Source: Raphanus sativus
Lineage: Eukaryota > Streptophyta > Magnoliopsida > Brassicales > Brassicaceae
Assembly: GCF_000801105.2 (NCBI RefSeq)
Contig: NC_079512.1
Coordinates: 186,001-250,000 of the forward strand
Reading direction: 5' to 3'
Length of the DNA stretch: 64,000 bases
The stretch's first letter is position 1. Each line of letters starts with the position of its first letter. Position numbers and translations under genes: made by a program. The notes under the pieces are model-generated. The model saw nothing but the letters and a program-made list of their open reading frames with translations. It made no database searches and had not been told where the DNA came from. Below are positions 23,537 through 36,467 of the stretch, piece after piece.

Positions 23537-25293
23537 ACTAGATACTGACCCGCCCTTAAGAAGGGCGGGTATATTTTCATTTTAATTTATTTTCTTTATT
23601 TTTAAGTTATTGTCAAATATGTGTAGACATGTATATTAGTTTTTGGATGAATTGATCTTTAGTTCGAAGATATATATAGACTGTTTAGTGGTTTATAAAT
23701 TCGGTTCATATTTTTTTTTTCATTTTGCGGTTTTGTTTGGTCAACAATGTTAATAATGTGAACATTTTTTATTTTATATTCAGTATAAAGTAATTTTAAA
23801 ATGACAAATAATAACTATCTAGGTTTCTTAAATTTTGGTTACAATTTTTTTTTCATTCTTCATTTCGTAATTGTATTTAAATACATTTAAATGCATTAAT
23901 AACAATGGTTAGTGAATAAAAATTTAGTTAATATACATTACTTATTGGGTTTTGTTGGGTTTCAAATGTAAAATACAAAATGGGCTTTATAAAACAGTAT
24001 TGAAATGTTGGTCGATTTGTTTTGAAAAACTAAATAAAACATTTAATACTTTGTGGTCTGAAAACCAATGCATCAATGTCTTGATGAAATAAAAAAAATG
24101 AACCGACAGAAGTTTCGATATGTCCAAAGCATCAATGACTTCTCTTACCAATGCATCAATGTCTTCTCTGTTCGAAACTAAGAAGTCGAATTCTTACTCA
24201 GTTTCTTCGATCTATGAGCCAATTTTTTCATAGTTCTTTGATCTATGAGCGTTTTGTGCATCAAATCCAAGCTAAAATCGGTAAGCTTTTGTTTTGACTA
24301 AAGATTTCTGCAAAATCGTTTTGTAATTTTTTTTATCTGTGCTCTTACTGAGTTCTTTTTTCTATTCTTGAGATATTATTTAGGATGGAGTTTCCGATTT
24401 GTATTAGATGGTCACTAATACAAAACCACCGATGGTCAAGATTCATGCAAAGCTCGTTTATGTAAAGATGATGAAAGGCGAAGACTTATAGCACAACCAG
24501 ACGAAGAAAGTGTTTCTACTACAATGAAAAGATAAGCCTTTTTTGTGTCTGTGCTATTAACTCAGTTTTTTCCTATACATGCAACAATATATACGATGTG
24601 TTTCAGAATTAGAATAAACTGAAGATCAAGTCCTGTCATTAATAAAGCTTATCTTTATCATAACATTATTAATGACTTCAGGTTATATACAATTTTACAA
24701 TACTAATATGTATATGTTGGACTTGCATCATATTTGTATGGCAGGATTCTCGTATAACAGCACCAAAGGCCATTCGTATAATAGGAAATTCGTTCTAATC
24801 ACCAGCAATGGTAGCAGTGGTTGACAATAGCACCAAAGGCCATTCGTCACATCTTTTAAAACTGAGTAAGTAAATCTCATAAGACATTTAGCTTTATACA
24901 TAGCTAGTTGATGAAACAAAGCTCATCCTGATAGTTAGACAGATGATGGTCAGAGAACAAATTAATAGGTTGTCTAGAACGAATCATGACATGTTAGATA
25001 AGGATGCCAAGTTCAAACTTAGAACAAAATTCTTTGAATGATTTGTATGTTGCCTGTTATGTTAGATAAGATAGCTAAGTTCATCCTGGTTTGAATTATT
25101 TGTATATATCCATGAATTTGGTCTGTTAAAATGACATGAACTTTTTCCAAAGTTCAAAATTATATTTTTTGAGCGTAAACACACACGCATATTGTGTGTA
25201 AAAACTGCAATTGTCTAAAATAATCATAAGTGATTGTGTGTAAAAACTGCAATTGTATAAAATAAAATCATAAGTTCGGAAATTAAAACAAAT

Positions 25294-28200
25294 TCAGAGA
25301 TTTTGAAAAATCTCTTTGAAAACAACATTTTTTGTTTGTTTTTGAGGCTTTCCATCCTCATCAACAATCAAAATCTTCAAACCTTTCTTCGAGGTAACTC
25401 TTGAGATAGCAACATAAAGTTGTCCGTGAGAAAAGACTGGTTTAGGTAGGAATATACCAACATGTGAGAGTGACTGTCCCTGACTCTTATTAATGGTTAT
25501 AGCAAAAGCAACAGCAAGTGGCAGCTGCCTCCTCTTCATCTTGAAAGGCAATTTCTTGTCTGATGGAGTTATGGCCAATCTCGGAATCAACACAACCTCC
25601 CCAATCTTCTTTCCAGTTATAATTCTTGCCTTCACACATAGATCATACATCTCTACGATTTGCAATCTTGTCCCATTCATCAATCCTCCGTCATGATCAA
25701 TGTTCCTGAGCAACATCACTGGACATCCAATCTTCAATCTAAGATTATGATTAGGTAAACCTGAAATTTTGATACTGTTGAGAAAATCTGGAGTTAGAGC
25801 TTGATCATTAACAGATCCAGTGTCTGATGGGTCTATTCTGTCGCAACTTAAATAACTCTTTTCTTCTCCTGCATAAAAACATTTTAAAACTATAATTACT
25901 TGTTCTGAAACAACAGTAGATGAATGAATAATGAAATAATAATTTTGAAACCTTGAAGCTTATCCAACATGTGCTCGTTTATCTTGTTGACATCCTCATT
26001 AGTTGGGCATAAAATAGCTCTCTCTTGAAAGAAGTTAGGGTCTTTTTTCTGTTGCAAATCTAAAACATCTCCATAGACTTCTGTGCTTATCGACTCAATT
26101 GGATCATCTGCATCCATAATAAGAAACTCATCTGGAATAGTGATTAATGCCTCACCATCTTTGTCGTCACCAACCTTTCCGTCTCCCACATCCAAAATCC
26201 ACTGGGAAAACTCCTTGAGTTCTTTTAACTCCTCAACAGTCATACCACTTGAAAGCAACCTCATATTCTTAGTTAGTTTTAGTACTTTGCAATGTTTCCA
26301 TAAATAGGAATAATTTAGAGATTCTAAAACAATTTCAGCCCTTGAAGCACCATGGATAACTGGTAATATTTGCCTGAAGTCTCCACCAAAAACTACAACC
26401 TTCCCAGCAAAAGGCTTCTTCTCTTTACTCTTCATAATGCTTGCTAAACTTCTATCCAATGACTCAAAGCAGTGTCTACTCATCATTGGTGCCTCATCCC
26501 AAATTATGATAGAAGCTTCTTTAACCAAATTAGCAGCATCTGAACCTGCTATCAGATTGCATAGCGAGAACTCATCAGGATTTATAGGGATACTAAATCT
26601 TGAATGTGCAGTCCTTCCTCCTTGTAATAGAAGAGACGCTATTCCACTCGAAGCAACATTTAAAACAATTTCGCCCCTTGATCTTATTGCAGCAGCTAAC
26701 AGTCTCCACAAGAATGTTTTTCCGGTTCCACCAAATCCATAAACAAAGAATACTCCACCTCGTTTTCCTAACACAGCATCCATAATCTCTTCATAAATCT
26801 TTTTCTGCTCCTCGGTCAACTTTAAGATGTCTCTCTCATGTTCCTTTCTTAACTCGTCTCTGTTGTAACTGAGTTCATCCATGATCAGAACATTTTGAGT
26901 GTCTCTTCCGTCGCGAAATGGTTTTGGCATAGAATCCCAATTATCAAGAGAGGTTCCATTGATCTTCAAAATCTTTTCAATCTCAGTAAGAGCACCATCT
27001 TTTTTATCGGCATCACTAAGACACAATCCTACAAATGCGATTTATGCAATCAAATACAATTAATAGATATATGAAATAATAATTAAAAAAGAACTAAACA
27101 GACTTCGAATTTTTTTTACCTGGTCTGTTTAAGCGTTTCCTGCGGTTATATTGAATGTCTTCCGAAAGCAATTCCCATGTTTCATTCCACACGTTTTCAG
27201 GCATTGATAAACTATTAGACATTAGCATTAGAGCAAAAGAATGACGCAGATAGGATGCAGAACTTGAAAAGCTTGTAGTGATAAGGTCATCAATGTATTC
27301 CTGATCATTTTCTAGCAGACCCCGAGCAGCACATGTAGCTTTGTAAGATGGATAAAGAACATTGTTGTAGGTTCTAATATCTTCAAAGGAAGTTGGTCCT
27401 CTCACTATATTTAGCAGCACACGCAGATAATAGGCTTCTTCTATTTTTCGTGGTGCATAGTTAATCCGCCCAATGCTTAAACCTTTTTTTCTTTCATGAA
27501 ACTTCCTCTCTTTTTTATTCCAAGTAAACCTCGTTGGAATCTGTACTAAAGTTAGTTTTCTTGCAACTGCACTAACCTTATTCAGCTCAAACCAGCCCAT
27601 GAACATTGTATCCTGAATTAACACACGACTTGTCACTTCCTCATATGTATCATCATCTTTAAAAATAATTATTTGCTTCCCTGGTAAGTGGAAAGAAATT
27701 TTCTCCACAGGTACTGATCTATAATGAATTGGAAATGCAAGAGTCCTCCATCCACCTTCACATGCTGAAACATACCTAAAAAAAAATAAAAAAATGAATC
27801 AATGAAGCTATAATCCTAAAATACTATTAGCCACATTTAAAGAAATATTTTATTTCAAACGTACCTCCCATTAAAAAAATCTTTTATTTCGTTTTTCTTT
27901 TCTGGATCAGAATTCTTGTCGTTCACGCGGTCAGTAGATGTTCCTCCCTTTTCTGTTGGCTCAACAACCACTGTAATACGATCTGAACCTTTGTTGATAT
28001 ACTTAAATAAGTATTTAATTGATCCTGTCTGATTACACCATTCAACGTTGATATGAGCTTTGTAGCGAAGTGATAGTTCTTTGTTATAGGGTATAACATA
28101 TCTATTATCGCACTTGAAGCCATTCTTTTCCACAAATCGGTTGTTATCCCTTCTCCTGTAAACTGGAAACCCTTCCTTGTTCACTGTTGTTGTTTCTACA

Positions 28201-30763
28201 AACACCTTTGGAAACATTTTAGAGCATTTACCATTTTCCATGCATGGTGAACTCTTATTAACAACTCCACATGGACCATGAATCATCATGTCTTTAATCA
28301 CTTCATACAGTTGTGGTTCTTCATCTTTGTCTGGAATCTCAGCTGAAATTAGCTTGTCAATATGATCAGTTGTAGGTATCTTAGAGCTTGGATGCATGAA
28401 CAATAATATATGAGCATGAGGCAAACCACGTTTCTGGAACTCTATAGTATACATTGCTGTCAAAGAAAACATAGTACGTAAACGTTAACAACTTCATAAA
28501 AAAATATTTAAATAAGGCACAAATTTATTTACTTACATGCCACTGTCTTCCCTAAGAGCTCATTGTCGGTTAGATCAGTCATAAGAGAATCTAGCTTCAT
28601 CTTGAAAATCCGACAAATAATCTCTGGTCTATCCTCAGCCTTTAAGTTTCGTTTTGACAAAAACCTTGTAAGCTCTGGCCATTTCGGGTTACACGTAAAT
28701 GTTATGAAAAGGTCTGGGAAACCAAAGTATTTACATACCGCCATTGCATCTAGATAGTTGTTTTTCATGTATCTTGGACCCCCAACAAACGAAGCTGGCA
28801 AAATAAACTCACTACCTTGATCGTTCATATCTATTTTCCCTTCATTAGCCGCTTGCTTGATCGAGTCATAAGTATCAGACCTCAAGCTTTTCTGATTCTG
28901 CCTCAAAAATCGTATCCTGTTCGTTTCAATGGTAGTGAATGCATCGACCAGAAACTGTTGAAACAGTCTTCTTGAATGAAGAAGGGTATGGCACTCGCCA
29001 TCTCTCTCTTGAATTCGATAAGCAAAAAATTGTCTCATACTAATATGAGCCCTCTTTAGCTTCTCAGTTGCTGGCGTTGCTCTTTTTTTAATTCCAAGTC
29101 TGAAACCATCTTCACCATATGTAAAAATAAGAGGATACTGAAGAGCAAGGTATGACGGATGTATCTCACTTATTCTTTTAAGCCACCCAGTCTGTTTTTC
29201 CTGTAAGACAATGTCACGATGGTCCATGTCCATGTTAAAATCACCTGGTATTAGAGCTGCAACCTCAGAAGCTGTTGGTGTATCATAGTTCCGTCCATCT
29301 TTTTCCCGATTACTTACAATCCTCATATGGAAAGGTTGATCGTCCGTTAAACCCTCAAATCTTTCTCGGGCAGATCGAAACTGCTTGACATAGGGATTGA
29401 CATCATCTAACACCTTAATAATATCTTCAATAATTTCCTTTCTCAAAGAATGCTTTTTAGCTTTATCTGCCTTCTTCTTGTATTTGCTGAGACATAAATA
29501 TAAAGAAAATAGGTTAAATGTCACAGTACAATATTTAAAAATCGGAATAATAATTATTGCATAAATACCTGATGACTGAATCCCTGTTATCGACCTCTCT
29601 GTCAGTGTCAACAATATATAGTTGTGAAAATTTAGCAGATTCACCAATATCAGGTTTTAAACTTCCCATTAGGTGGTAGTTTTCTCCTTGTAGTTGAAAC
29701 ATCTGTATGCCACTCCCACATGAACGATCAACTTTACCACCAAGAGAAGTAAAGGAAAAGACCATATTCAGTGCTCTTAAATTTTCTTGGTAATATTTGC
29801 TCTTGGAATCATTCCCGAAAAGCAGTTTCTTAATAACCATCGGGCTCTCTTTTAATAGAGGCAACTTAACTTGTCCCTGGCCACAACACAGAGAAAACTG
29901 GGGATCCTTTCTGGTTCTTTTCTTACGATTTAAACGTTCACCATACCAAAAAATAGCTTTGCAATATTCACACTTGAACGTAGGATTACCATCGTCTATG
30001 TATTCTGAAATTTAAAATATAGTGTCAGACTAATAATCCATATCACACGTAAGACATAATAATGTTTTTAAATTGTAATGTGAAACTTACGTGTTTCTTT
30101 AGCTACAGTTTTTGGTTTGGTATTCCCAGTGTCACCAAAAAACATTTTCATCATATCAGCCATATTCTTCACTTGAAGTTTATGTTTTTGTGACACCAAA
30201 CTGTCTAATGTTTCTTGGCCATGGTTTGATTCATCAGATTCTGTATCACTTCCGTCACTGAAAACGTCGTAACTTGCTTGAGAATGTCCTTCAAATCCAT
30301 CTAAAATTGATAGCATTAGGCAAAACAGTAATAATAGCATTGAAAAATCTTTTATAAATTTGTAAAACATATACCATTATCCCAAAGAGTATCAGACGTC
30401 TCGACTCCTTTGTTGCAGTCAGAAACGTTATCAACTGTAGATTTGGTGTTAAAGGAGTTGAGCATGAAATAAAAACAATGGTTAAATCGACTGGTTAGAT
30501 CTTATAAACAATAGGAAAACTTATGGTTATATATATTAGGGTAAATCTGTATTATTATTGACATGGTACTTACATGGAACCTGTGATTGTAAATGTTGCT
30601 TGTTTGGAGCTGACTTGTTCTTAATTTTTGAAACATCTTGTAAGATTCTATTGAATATAGAAGACAAAGGAATTGAAGTCTTAATCTCCTGTGTATTCAA
30701 ATTTGATTGTAAATTCTGGTTTCGATCCTCAGATAGTTGTCTCTTCCTCTTAGTCGTCTTCAT
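25294..30763 (-). CDS. Helitron RepHel transposase (HUH nuclease plus Pif1-type helicase)
   Basis: Nicks, transfers and unwinds DNA during rolling-circle transposition. The nine exons are 30763-30574, 30434-30375, 30300-30091, 30004-29569, 29486-28537, 28456-27865, 27775-27120, 27028-25952 and 25868-25294. They total 4746 bp with every junction in phase: 1581 residues with no stop or frameshift. Residues 154-200 hold a CEYC...CC zinc-binding-like block. The Rep domain has [18 protein letters not shown] in exon 5, the HUH-type GLPHAH (His629, His631) and the two-tyrosine motif YLFKYINKG (Tyr764, Tyr768). The helicase has Walker A GFGGTGKT (Lys1135), Walker [18 protein letters not shown] and a C-terminal [11 protein letters not shown]. 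All catalytic motifs are present, so it may be active. The start at MKTTKRKRQ was chosen as the first in-frame Met giving a basic, NLS-like N-terminus. Confidence 0.93.
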
Positions 30764-31104
30764 TATTTCGCTGAATATCTTAATAGATATGAAGTAAGAC
30801 CTAGATACGTAGTTTTTCAAAGCTCAAGTTTAGGTATAAATATTAGTATATTTATATATTTAACAATGAATTGTGATATCATTATGATAATGATTGTTGA
30901 GTATATCTGTTTTTATTTTTACCATATAATTTATTAATTTATTAATTTGGAAACAAAATTATTATTATATTAATAAATTAAGAAAAACAGCAAATCTAAA
31001 CTTGTGCCAATATCACGCACCAAGTTTGTAAAACAAAGAATGTGCTAACAAAAACATTTATTCTCTGAAATTGAAAACATGCTGAAAGACAACGAAGTAG
31101 TTCA

Positions 31105-33418
31105 TCAGTTTTTCTTCCTGCTCTTCATCTCCTCTTCCGAAATCTTCTCTATCTTAATTGCTTTTGAACAAATCTTCTTTGATGCAGATGTGAGGTCAGG
31201 AAGATCAGCTAGATCATCTTGAGTCCGCTTTGATGTAGGTGTTTTCAATACTCCCGAGCTCGCTTCAGCATCATCCAAGTAAGATCCCTGTTATGTCAAA
31301 ATATTAGTCAACTTGAAGTTCGAAAATAGGTTATAGAAATATAAGTTAGGTATGAATAATTACCACTCCACCACTTGTGAAAGTAGTCTCCAAAGCAGAA
31401 AAGTTTTCTGATTGAGAACTTGCCATTAACAAATTATTCATTGACCAAACCTTTAAGACCTTGTAGGTATCGCCTCCATAAGAAACGTTTTCTTTTTCAA
31501 TAGAAACACCAAATTTGAATGTCTTTCCAACAATGTCCTTAACTGGCTGAGGCAACAACTCTGGATCATCAATCTATAGTCCACAAACGATATTAGTCAT
31601 ATTTCCATACAATATATGAGCTATATATATATATATATATAAATAATCAAGAAATATTTTTACCTCTTCCATAGAAGCATTCACAATTTTCGATGCCTTT
31701 TCCATTACAATCATATTTGCAATGGTATCAAGCAGCATGAACTTGGTTGTGCCAGTATCATCCTTAAGGATCAAATGAAGCTTAAACCTAAATACATAAA
31801 TAAAACCATATAAGTAAGGAAACAGAGTTTAGTTATCAATATAATAATTCTAAATAGTATACATACTTAGCCTCGACATTAGTCACGAACTTGTCGCACT
31901 TCTCACACCAAAAAGCTGGTGTTTTTGTGTCGCCATTGTTTGCCACTTCAAAGGTTTTATGGTTGAGATTACAACCAAAATAAAACCAACCATAATCGAT
32001 GTCTATAGCATCAATTGTACACACTACTTTACATTTCCCAATCTGTAAAATTACAAATGAATTGGATTAGAAATTAAGAGTATAATGTTACTGAGATACA
32101 CTTTGAGTAATATAAATTACAAACCTGAGTAGTCTTCAACACTTCAGCAATGGTTTTATCTTCAAACTCATTCCAGCTCTGACTTTGATAAACAATTGTT
32201 TTATCCTTTTTAGCTACCTGATTATCATCTTCTTTGGTTGCAATAATAGACATGGATGATTCTTCATATTTGAAACTGTAACACAGGCCAGACATATCAT
32301 GTTGTGATAAACATATTTATATAATGTAGGGAATAAGTAACTAAAACGTACGCTTCTATTAAGTCAGAGGACTCCTTAATTTCAGGATTGATCAACATTT
32401 GAGACATATCATATGCATTGGAGACTTGAAGAACTCCTGCGCCATATGAAATTATTCTCTTAACAAATTAACAATAATTATTTTTAATAATTAAAACCTT
32501 AGAGTTTTGATTTTACCTTTAAATGATCCCAGCTTTGCAAACCTGAGCAAACAAACAACAACTCCTTTGTGTGCTTTTTCACTATAGGTTTCCATCATCT
32601 CAGCAAACTTACCCCATAGACAACAGGCAATTCGTTGATCACTGTAAAGAGTGGATCAAAAAATAAAATCTCAGATATGAAAAAGAGAATATTAAACTAA
32701 AAAAAATTCTCATAATAAATATATAAAAGAACTAACTTTATGTCTCTCAGGGTGAAATCGATTTTCTTTCTTTCCTCTCCATCTTGGCACCTTATAGTTA
32801 GTAGATCTCCAACATTCATTGCTTGCCCAAGAACATCTTCATCAAAAAAGAATATGACATAAGTTTAAAGCAGGTATACAAAGTAATATATAACAAAAGC
32901 ATTGAATATAGAATTAGTTACCAAACAGTAAATTCGGTTGCATAGTCCCACTCAATATGGTATCGAACTCCATCAATGAGTGAAACATATCATCATTCTC
33001 GATATCACAGTTTGTGATTTTTGTCTGGCCAATGAACGTAATCTTATACTTGTGGTTGCTTACTCTCCAATTGTTCTTTGCAGCAGTCACCGACATGTTT
33101 TCAATGGTTTTCCACTCACCAATCACACATTTACTACCCAAACTCATCAACTGATTCTGTCTACATGTTGCGTAGATTTTATCACCCTGCAATAAAAATA
33201 TATAATAGAGCTTTAGTATGTGAGTTTTGATACAAAATAAGAAAGTGTAGAAGTATTAATAATGTATTTACCTTTGAATCAGCAAAGATGATTTCGAGAG
33301 ATTCACCAAATGCAGGGTTGATTTGTTTCCAGGTGTGGATCGTTTTCACTTGAATACACCAGTCGCTTCTGCGAGGCTTCAACTGTGAAAGGTAAGATAT
33401 CTTTTGCGATGGTTTCAT
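31105..33418 (-). CDS. Helitron-encoded RPA70-like single-strand DNA-binding protein
   Basis: Replication protein A large-subunit relative, expected to coat single-stranded DNA during Helitron transposition. The ten exons are 33418-33272, 33186-32922, 32836-32737, 32641-32517, 32436-32352, 32275-32125, 32042-31867, 31787-31664, 31573-31364 and 31287-31105. They sum to 1566 bp, all in phase, for 521 residues. OB-fold-like blocks are visible: IFADSKGDKIYATCR (first), LTIRCQDG...DFTLRD with CCLWGKFAEMM (second), and a third with DYGWFYFGC...FWCEKC then LILKDDTGTTKF. In the third, the usual four-Cys zinc ribbon shows C314, C336 and C339, with Asn at the second position and His318 next to it. The C-terminus is basic (SKKICSKAIKIEK...KSRKKN). 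It lies upstream of RepHel on the same strand, about 340 bp away. Confidence 0.9.
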
Positions 33419-33740
33419 TTTTACTAAAGAGAAGAATACTGTTTTGATGAGTTAGTCGTTTGAGTAAGGGTGGTATATAAAGTGAAGAATACAAATGTGT
33501 AGGTGGTAATTTTTTTTAAAAAAAATATTTGTTTTTTTTTAAAAAAAAGGTATCTATGGCAGAATATGCCAAATGTGATATCGATTTCAGTTTTGATTTT
33601 TAAAGAATATTGTTGATTGAGAAGATATCGATTACATTATGTGATATCGATTTCAGTTTTTGATTGAGAAGTAATTTTTGAATATCTTGTTGTTAGTTGT
33701 TGGTTTGATAATTTGTTTGCCACTTATATTGGAACTGCTT

Positions 33741-34040
33741 TGCCCATTATCTGATAGTTTCACATGAACGTGGCAACATAAAAATCGGAGGAGAGTTTGT
33801 TTTTTGGTTTTCTTATTATTTTTTAATAGTTTGTTGGAGAGAAGTTATGGAATATACTTTTTTATATTCAGTTTTTTGGTTAAAATATTTTGCCCATTAT
33901 CTGATGGTTTCACATGAACGTGGCAACATAAAAATCGGAGGAGAGTTTGTTTTTTGGTTTTCTTATTATTTTTTAATAGTTTGTTGGAGAGAAGTTATGG
34001 AATATACTTTTTTATATTCAGTTTTTTGGTTAAAATATTA
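33741..34040. repeat. 150-bp direct tandem duplication
   Basis: Copies 33741-33890 and 33891-34040 both begin TGCCCATTATCTGAT and end TTTTTTGGTTAAAATATT. They differ at very few positions (for example CTGATAGTTT versus CTGATGGTTT). It overlaps the start of the 819-bp duplication. Confidence 0.9.
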
Positions 34041-35555
34041 AACGAATTTAATATTTATTTATTGTAAGATGTCTGGTTCTTAATTTTATTCATTGTATAA
34101 GTGTATCTTATGATTAGAGAAAACTTTTTCTAGTGTTTAAGTGTTTGATATATTTAGTGTTTAGGGATTTGTAAGATTATTTGTTCAACTTCGTTTTAGG
34201 TATATGTGGTGTAACGTGTGATGATAATATTTTTGTTGGTATATGTGGTGGTTCATTATAAATTGATATATCCAATGTTTGATATTTTTAGTGTTTAGGG
34301 ATTTTATCCAATACATTTTGGGGTTTGATATGCTAATTAACATATGTTAATTAGTTTTTTTGATATTTTCTGGGTATAGAGTAATGTTACTTACAATTAA
34401 CATATGGTAATTGCTATTTTGTTTTTTTTTGGTATAGGGTAATGTTTCAAAGCTTTATTGATTATTTGGCAAAGCTGGCGATGAGTAATGAGAGATGGTG
34501 ATGAGCTGAGGCAAAAAAATACATATGCTGTGTAAAGAGTCGTTGGTTGATAATAACTATAATGATGAGACATATGTAAATAATCGTTCATATAGGTAGT
34601 TAAGTTGGTCTTTTTTTCCTTCTCTAAATTACCCTTACTGAATTTTTTAAAAATAGACAAATCCATAATGGCATGAAAAGTAATATGCCAGGTAAAAGTG
34701 AGGGCAAATCTAAAAAAAGGATCCTAATTTAATTGTACGTGGCAACATAAAAATCGGAGGAGAGTTTGTTTTTTGGTTTTCTTATTATTTTTTAATAGTT
34801 TGTTGGAGAGAAGTTATGGAATATACTTTTTTATATTCAGTTTTTTGGTTAAAATATTAAACGAATTTAATATTTATTTATTGTAAGATGTCTGGTTCTT
34901 AATTTTATTCATTGTATAAGTGTATCTTATGATTAGAGAAAACTTTTTCTAGTGTTTAAGTGTTTGATATATTTAGTGTTTAGGGATTTGTAAGATTATT
35001 TGTTCAACTTCGTTTTAGGTATATGTGGTGTAACGTGTGATGATAATATTTTTGTTGGTATATGTGGTGGTTCATTATAAATTGATATATCCAATGTTTG
35101 ATATTTTTAGTGTTTAGGGATTTTATCCAATACATTTTGGGGTTTGATATGCTAATTAACATATGTTAATTAGTTTTTTTGATATTTTCTGGGTATAGAG
35201 TAATGTTACTTACAATTAACATATGGTAATTGCTATTTTGTTTTTTTTTGGTATAGGGTAATGTTTCAAAGCTTTATTGATTATTTGGCAAAGCTGGCGA
35301 TGAGTAATGAGAGATGGTGATGAGCTGAGGCAAAAAAATACATATGCTGTGTAAAGAGTCGTTGGTTGATAATAACTATAATGATGAGACATATGTAAAT
35401 AATCGTTCATATAGGTAGTTAAGTTGGTCTTTTTTTCCTTCTCTAAATTACCCTTACTGAATTTTTTAAAAATAGACAAATCCATAATGGCATGAAAAGT
35501 AATATGCCAGGTAAAAGTGAGGGCAAATCTAAAAAAAGGATCCTAATTTAATTGT
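33918..35555. repeat. 819-bp direct tandem duplication, copies apparently identical
   Basis: Copy 1 (about 33918-34736) and copy 2 (about 34737-35555) run from ACGTGGCAACATAAAAATCG to AAAAGGATCCTAATTTAATT with an offset of exactly 819 bp. I compared them line by line and saw no difference. Both contain the same spurious 89-codon frame on the minus strand. The array starts about 0.5 kb upstream of the RPA-like gene, so it may lie in or near that gene's promoter. Confidence 0.93.
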
Positions 35556-36452
35556 ATTGATATAATTGGTTTTTAAAAATTCAAGTGGACCTTTCCATTT
35601 ACAATGAGAGCAAATTTTCAAAAGTTATTTCTTAATTGCATCAAAAGTTATTCTTAATTGCATCAAATATTATTGTGACATAATAACATTATTATAATTG
35701 TATATGATATCAAAATCATGAAAATTTAATGAAAAACATATAGCCTCATCTATTTAATTACAATGAGAATATTTTTTAAAATTCGCTATACTTAAAAAAA
35801 TAATATATACTTTTTTTGTTTACGATTAAATTACAAAATATTTATGTCAAATCACTAATATGCAGTTAAATTACTCTAAGATAAATTAAATTTTTACAAA
35901 TATGATTACATGGAAAAATACAAATATGCAGTTAAATTTACGTGGAAAAATATATATATAACAAAACAAATTACAGAAAATGTTACAAAGAAACGGGCTG
36001 ATTATTTATACACAAATATGATTAAAAATACAAATATAAACAGAAAGAAAAAATAAATATCAAAAATTAAATTTAATATCCAATTTAAAAAAATCGTGAT
36101 ACATTCTTTTAAACCATAACAAAAACTTAATCAACTACACAGATTTACGAACTGTTAATGGAGTTTTGTATCCAACTTTTGAAAATGCTCATAATGCTCT
36201 TTTTTTTTGAACTACTATTTTTTCTTTAGGGATTTTTTTATTTCTTTGTAAGCTTTCGTCCAATAATAATTTCATTTCAATGTTCAAAATAAGAAGACTA
36301 ATCATTTTGAGAAAAAAATACACAAGTAAAATTAGAAATAAAAATAAAGATTTGCCCAAAACACACATATCTGATACAAAATATATATATAATAACAAAA
36401 AAGCATATACTTAGAAATGCAATTTCAAAAAAACATACAAAACAAAACATAT

Positions 36453-36467
36453 ACCCGCCCTCTCTAG
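36453..36467 (+). mobile_element. Helitron-like 3' terminus, plus orientation, hairpin half missing
   Basis: ATATACCCGCCC followed directly by TCTCTAG and T matches the terminus of the large Helitron (ATATACCCGCCCTT...CAGTATCTAGT) except that the second hairpin arm is missing. It would be the end of a related element lying to its left on the plus strand. No 5' end was found. Confidence 0.4.

Larger units (their letters stand above)
23538..33494 (-). mobile_element. Large putatively autonomous Helitron (5' end unresolved)
   Basis: On the minus strand the 3' end is a perfect 10-bp hairpin (ACCCGCCCTT, loop CTT, AAGGGCGGGT; plus-strand 23548-23570), then CAGTAT, CTAG and T. Upstream on the same strand are two intact spliced genes, RepHel (30763-25294) and an RPA70-like gene (33418-31105), the classical content of plant autonomous Helitrons. 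The end given is only the minimum: the 5' TC terminus must lie above 33.4 kb, probably between 33.5 and 36.6 kb, but I could not identify it with confidence. The 1.7 kb between the RepHel stop and the 3' end is non-coding, with several short duplications, for example near 24770 and 24830 (AGCACCAAAGGCCATTCGT) and near 25194 and 25235 (ATTGTGTGTAAAAACTGCAA). Confidence 0.88.

Noticed and set aside
34397..35485. Two identical 89-codon frames on the minus strand (34397-34666 and 35216-35485)
   Set aside because: They are identical only because they lie in the two copies of the 819-bp duplication. Composition is non-coding and no family is recognised.
34722..35545. Candidate 5' end of the large Helitron (minus-strand TCCTTTTTTTAGATTTGCCC, in each duplication copy)
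   Set aside because: It has TC next to A, but AGATTTGCC-type words are also typical of Mutator termini, and the position inside a duplicated block gives two equal choices. Not accepted as an end.
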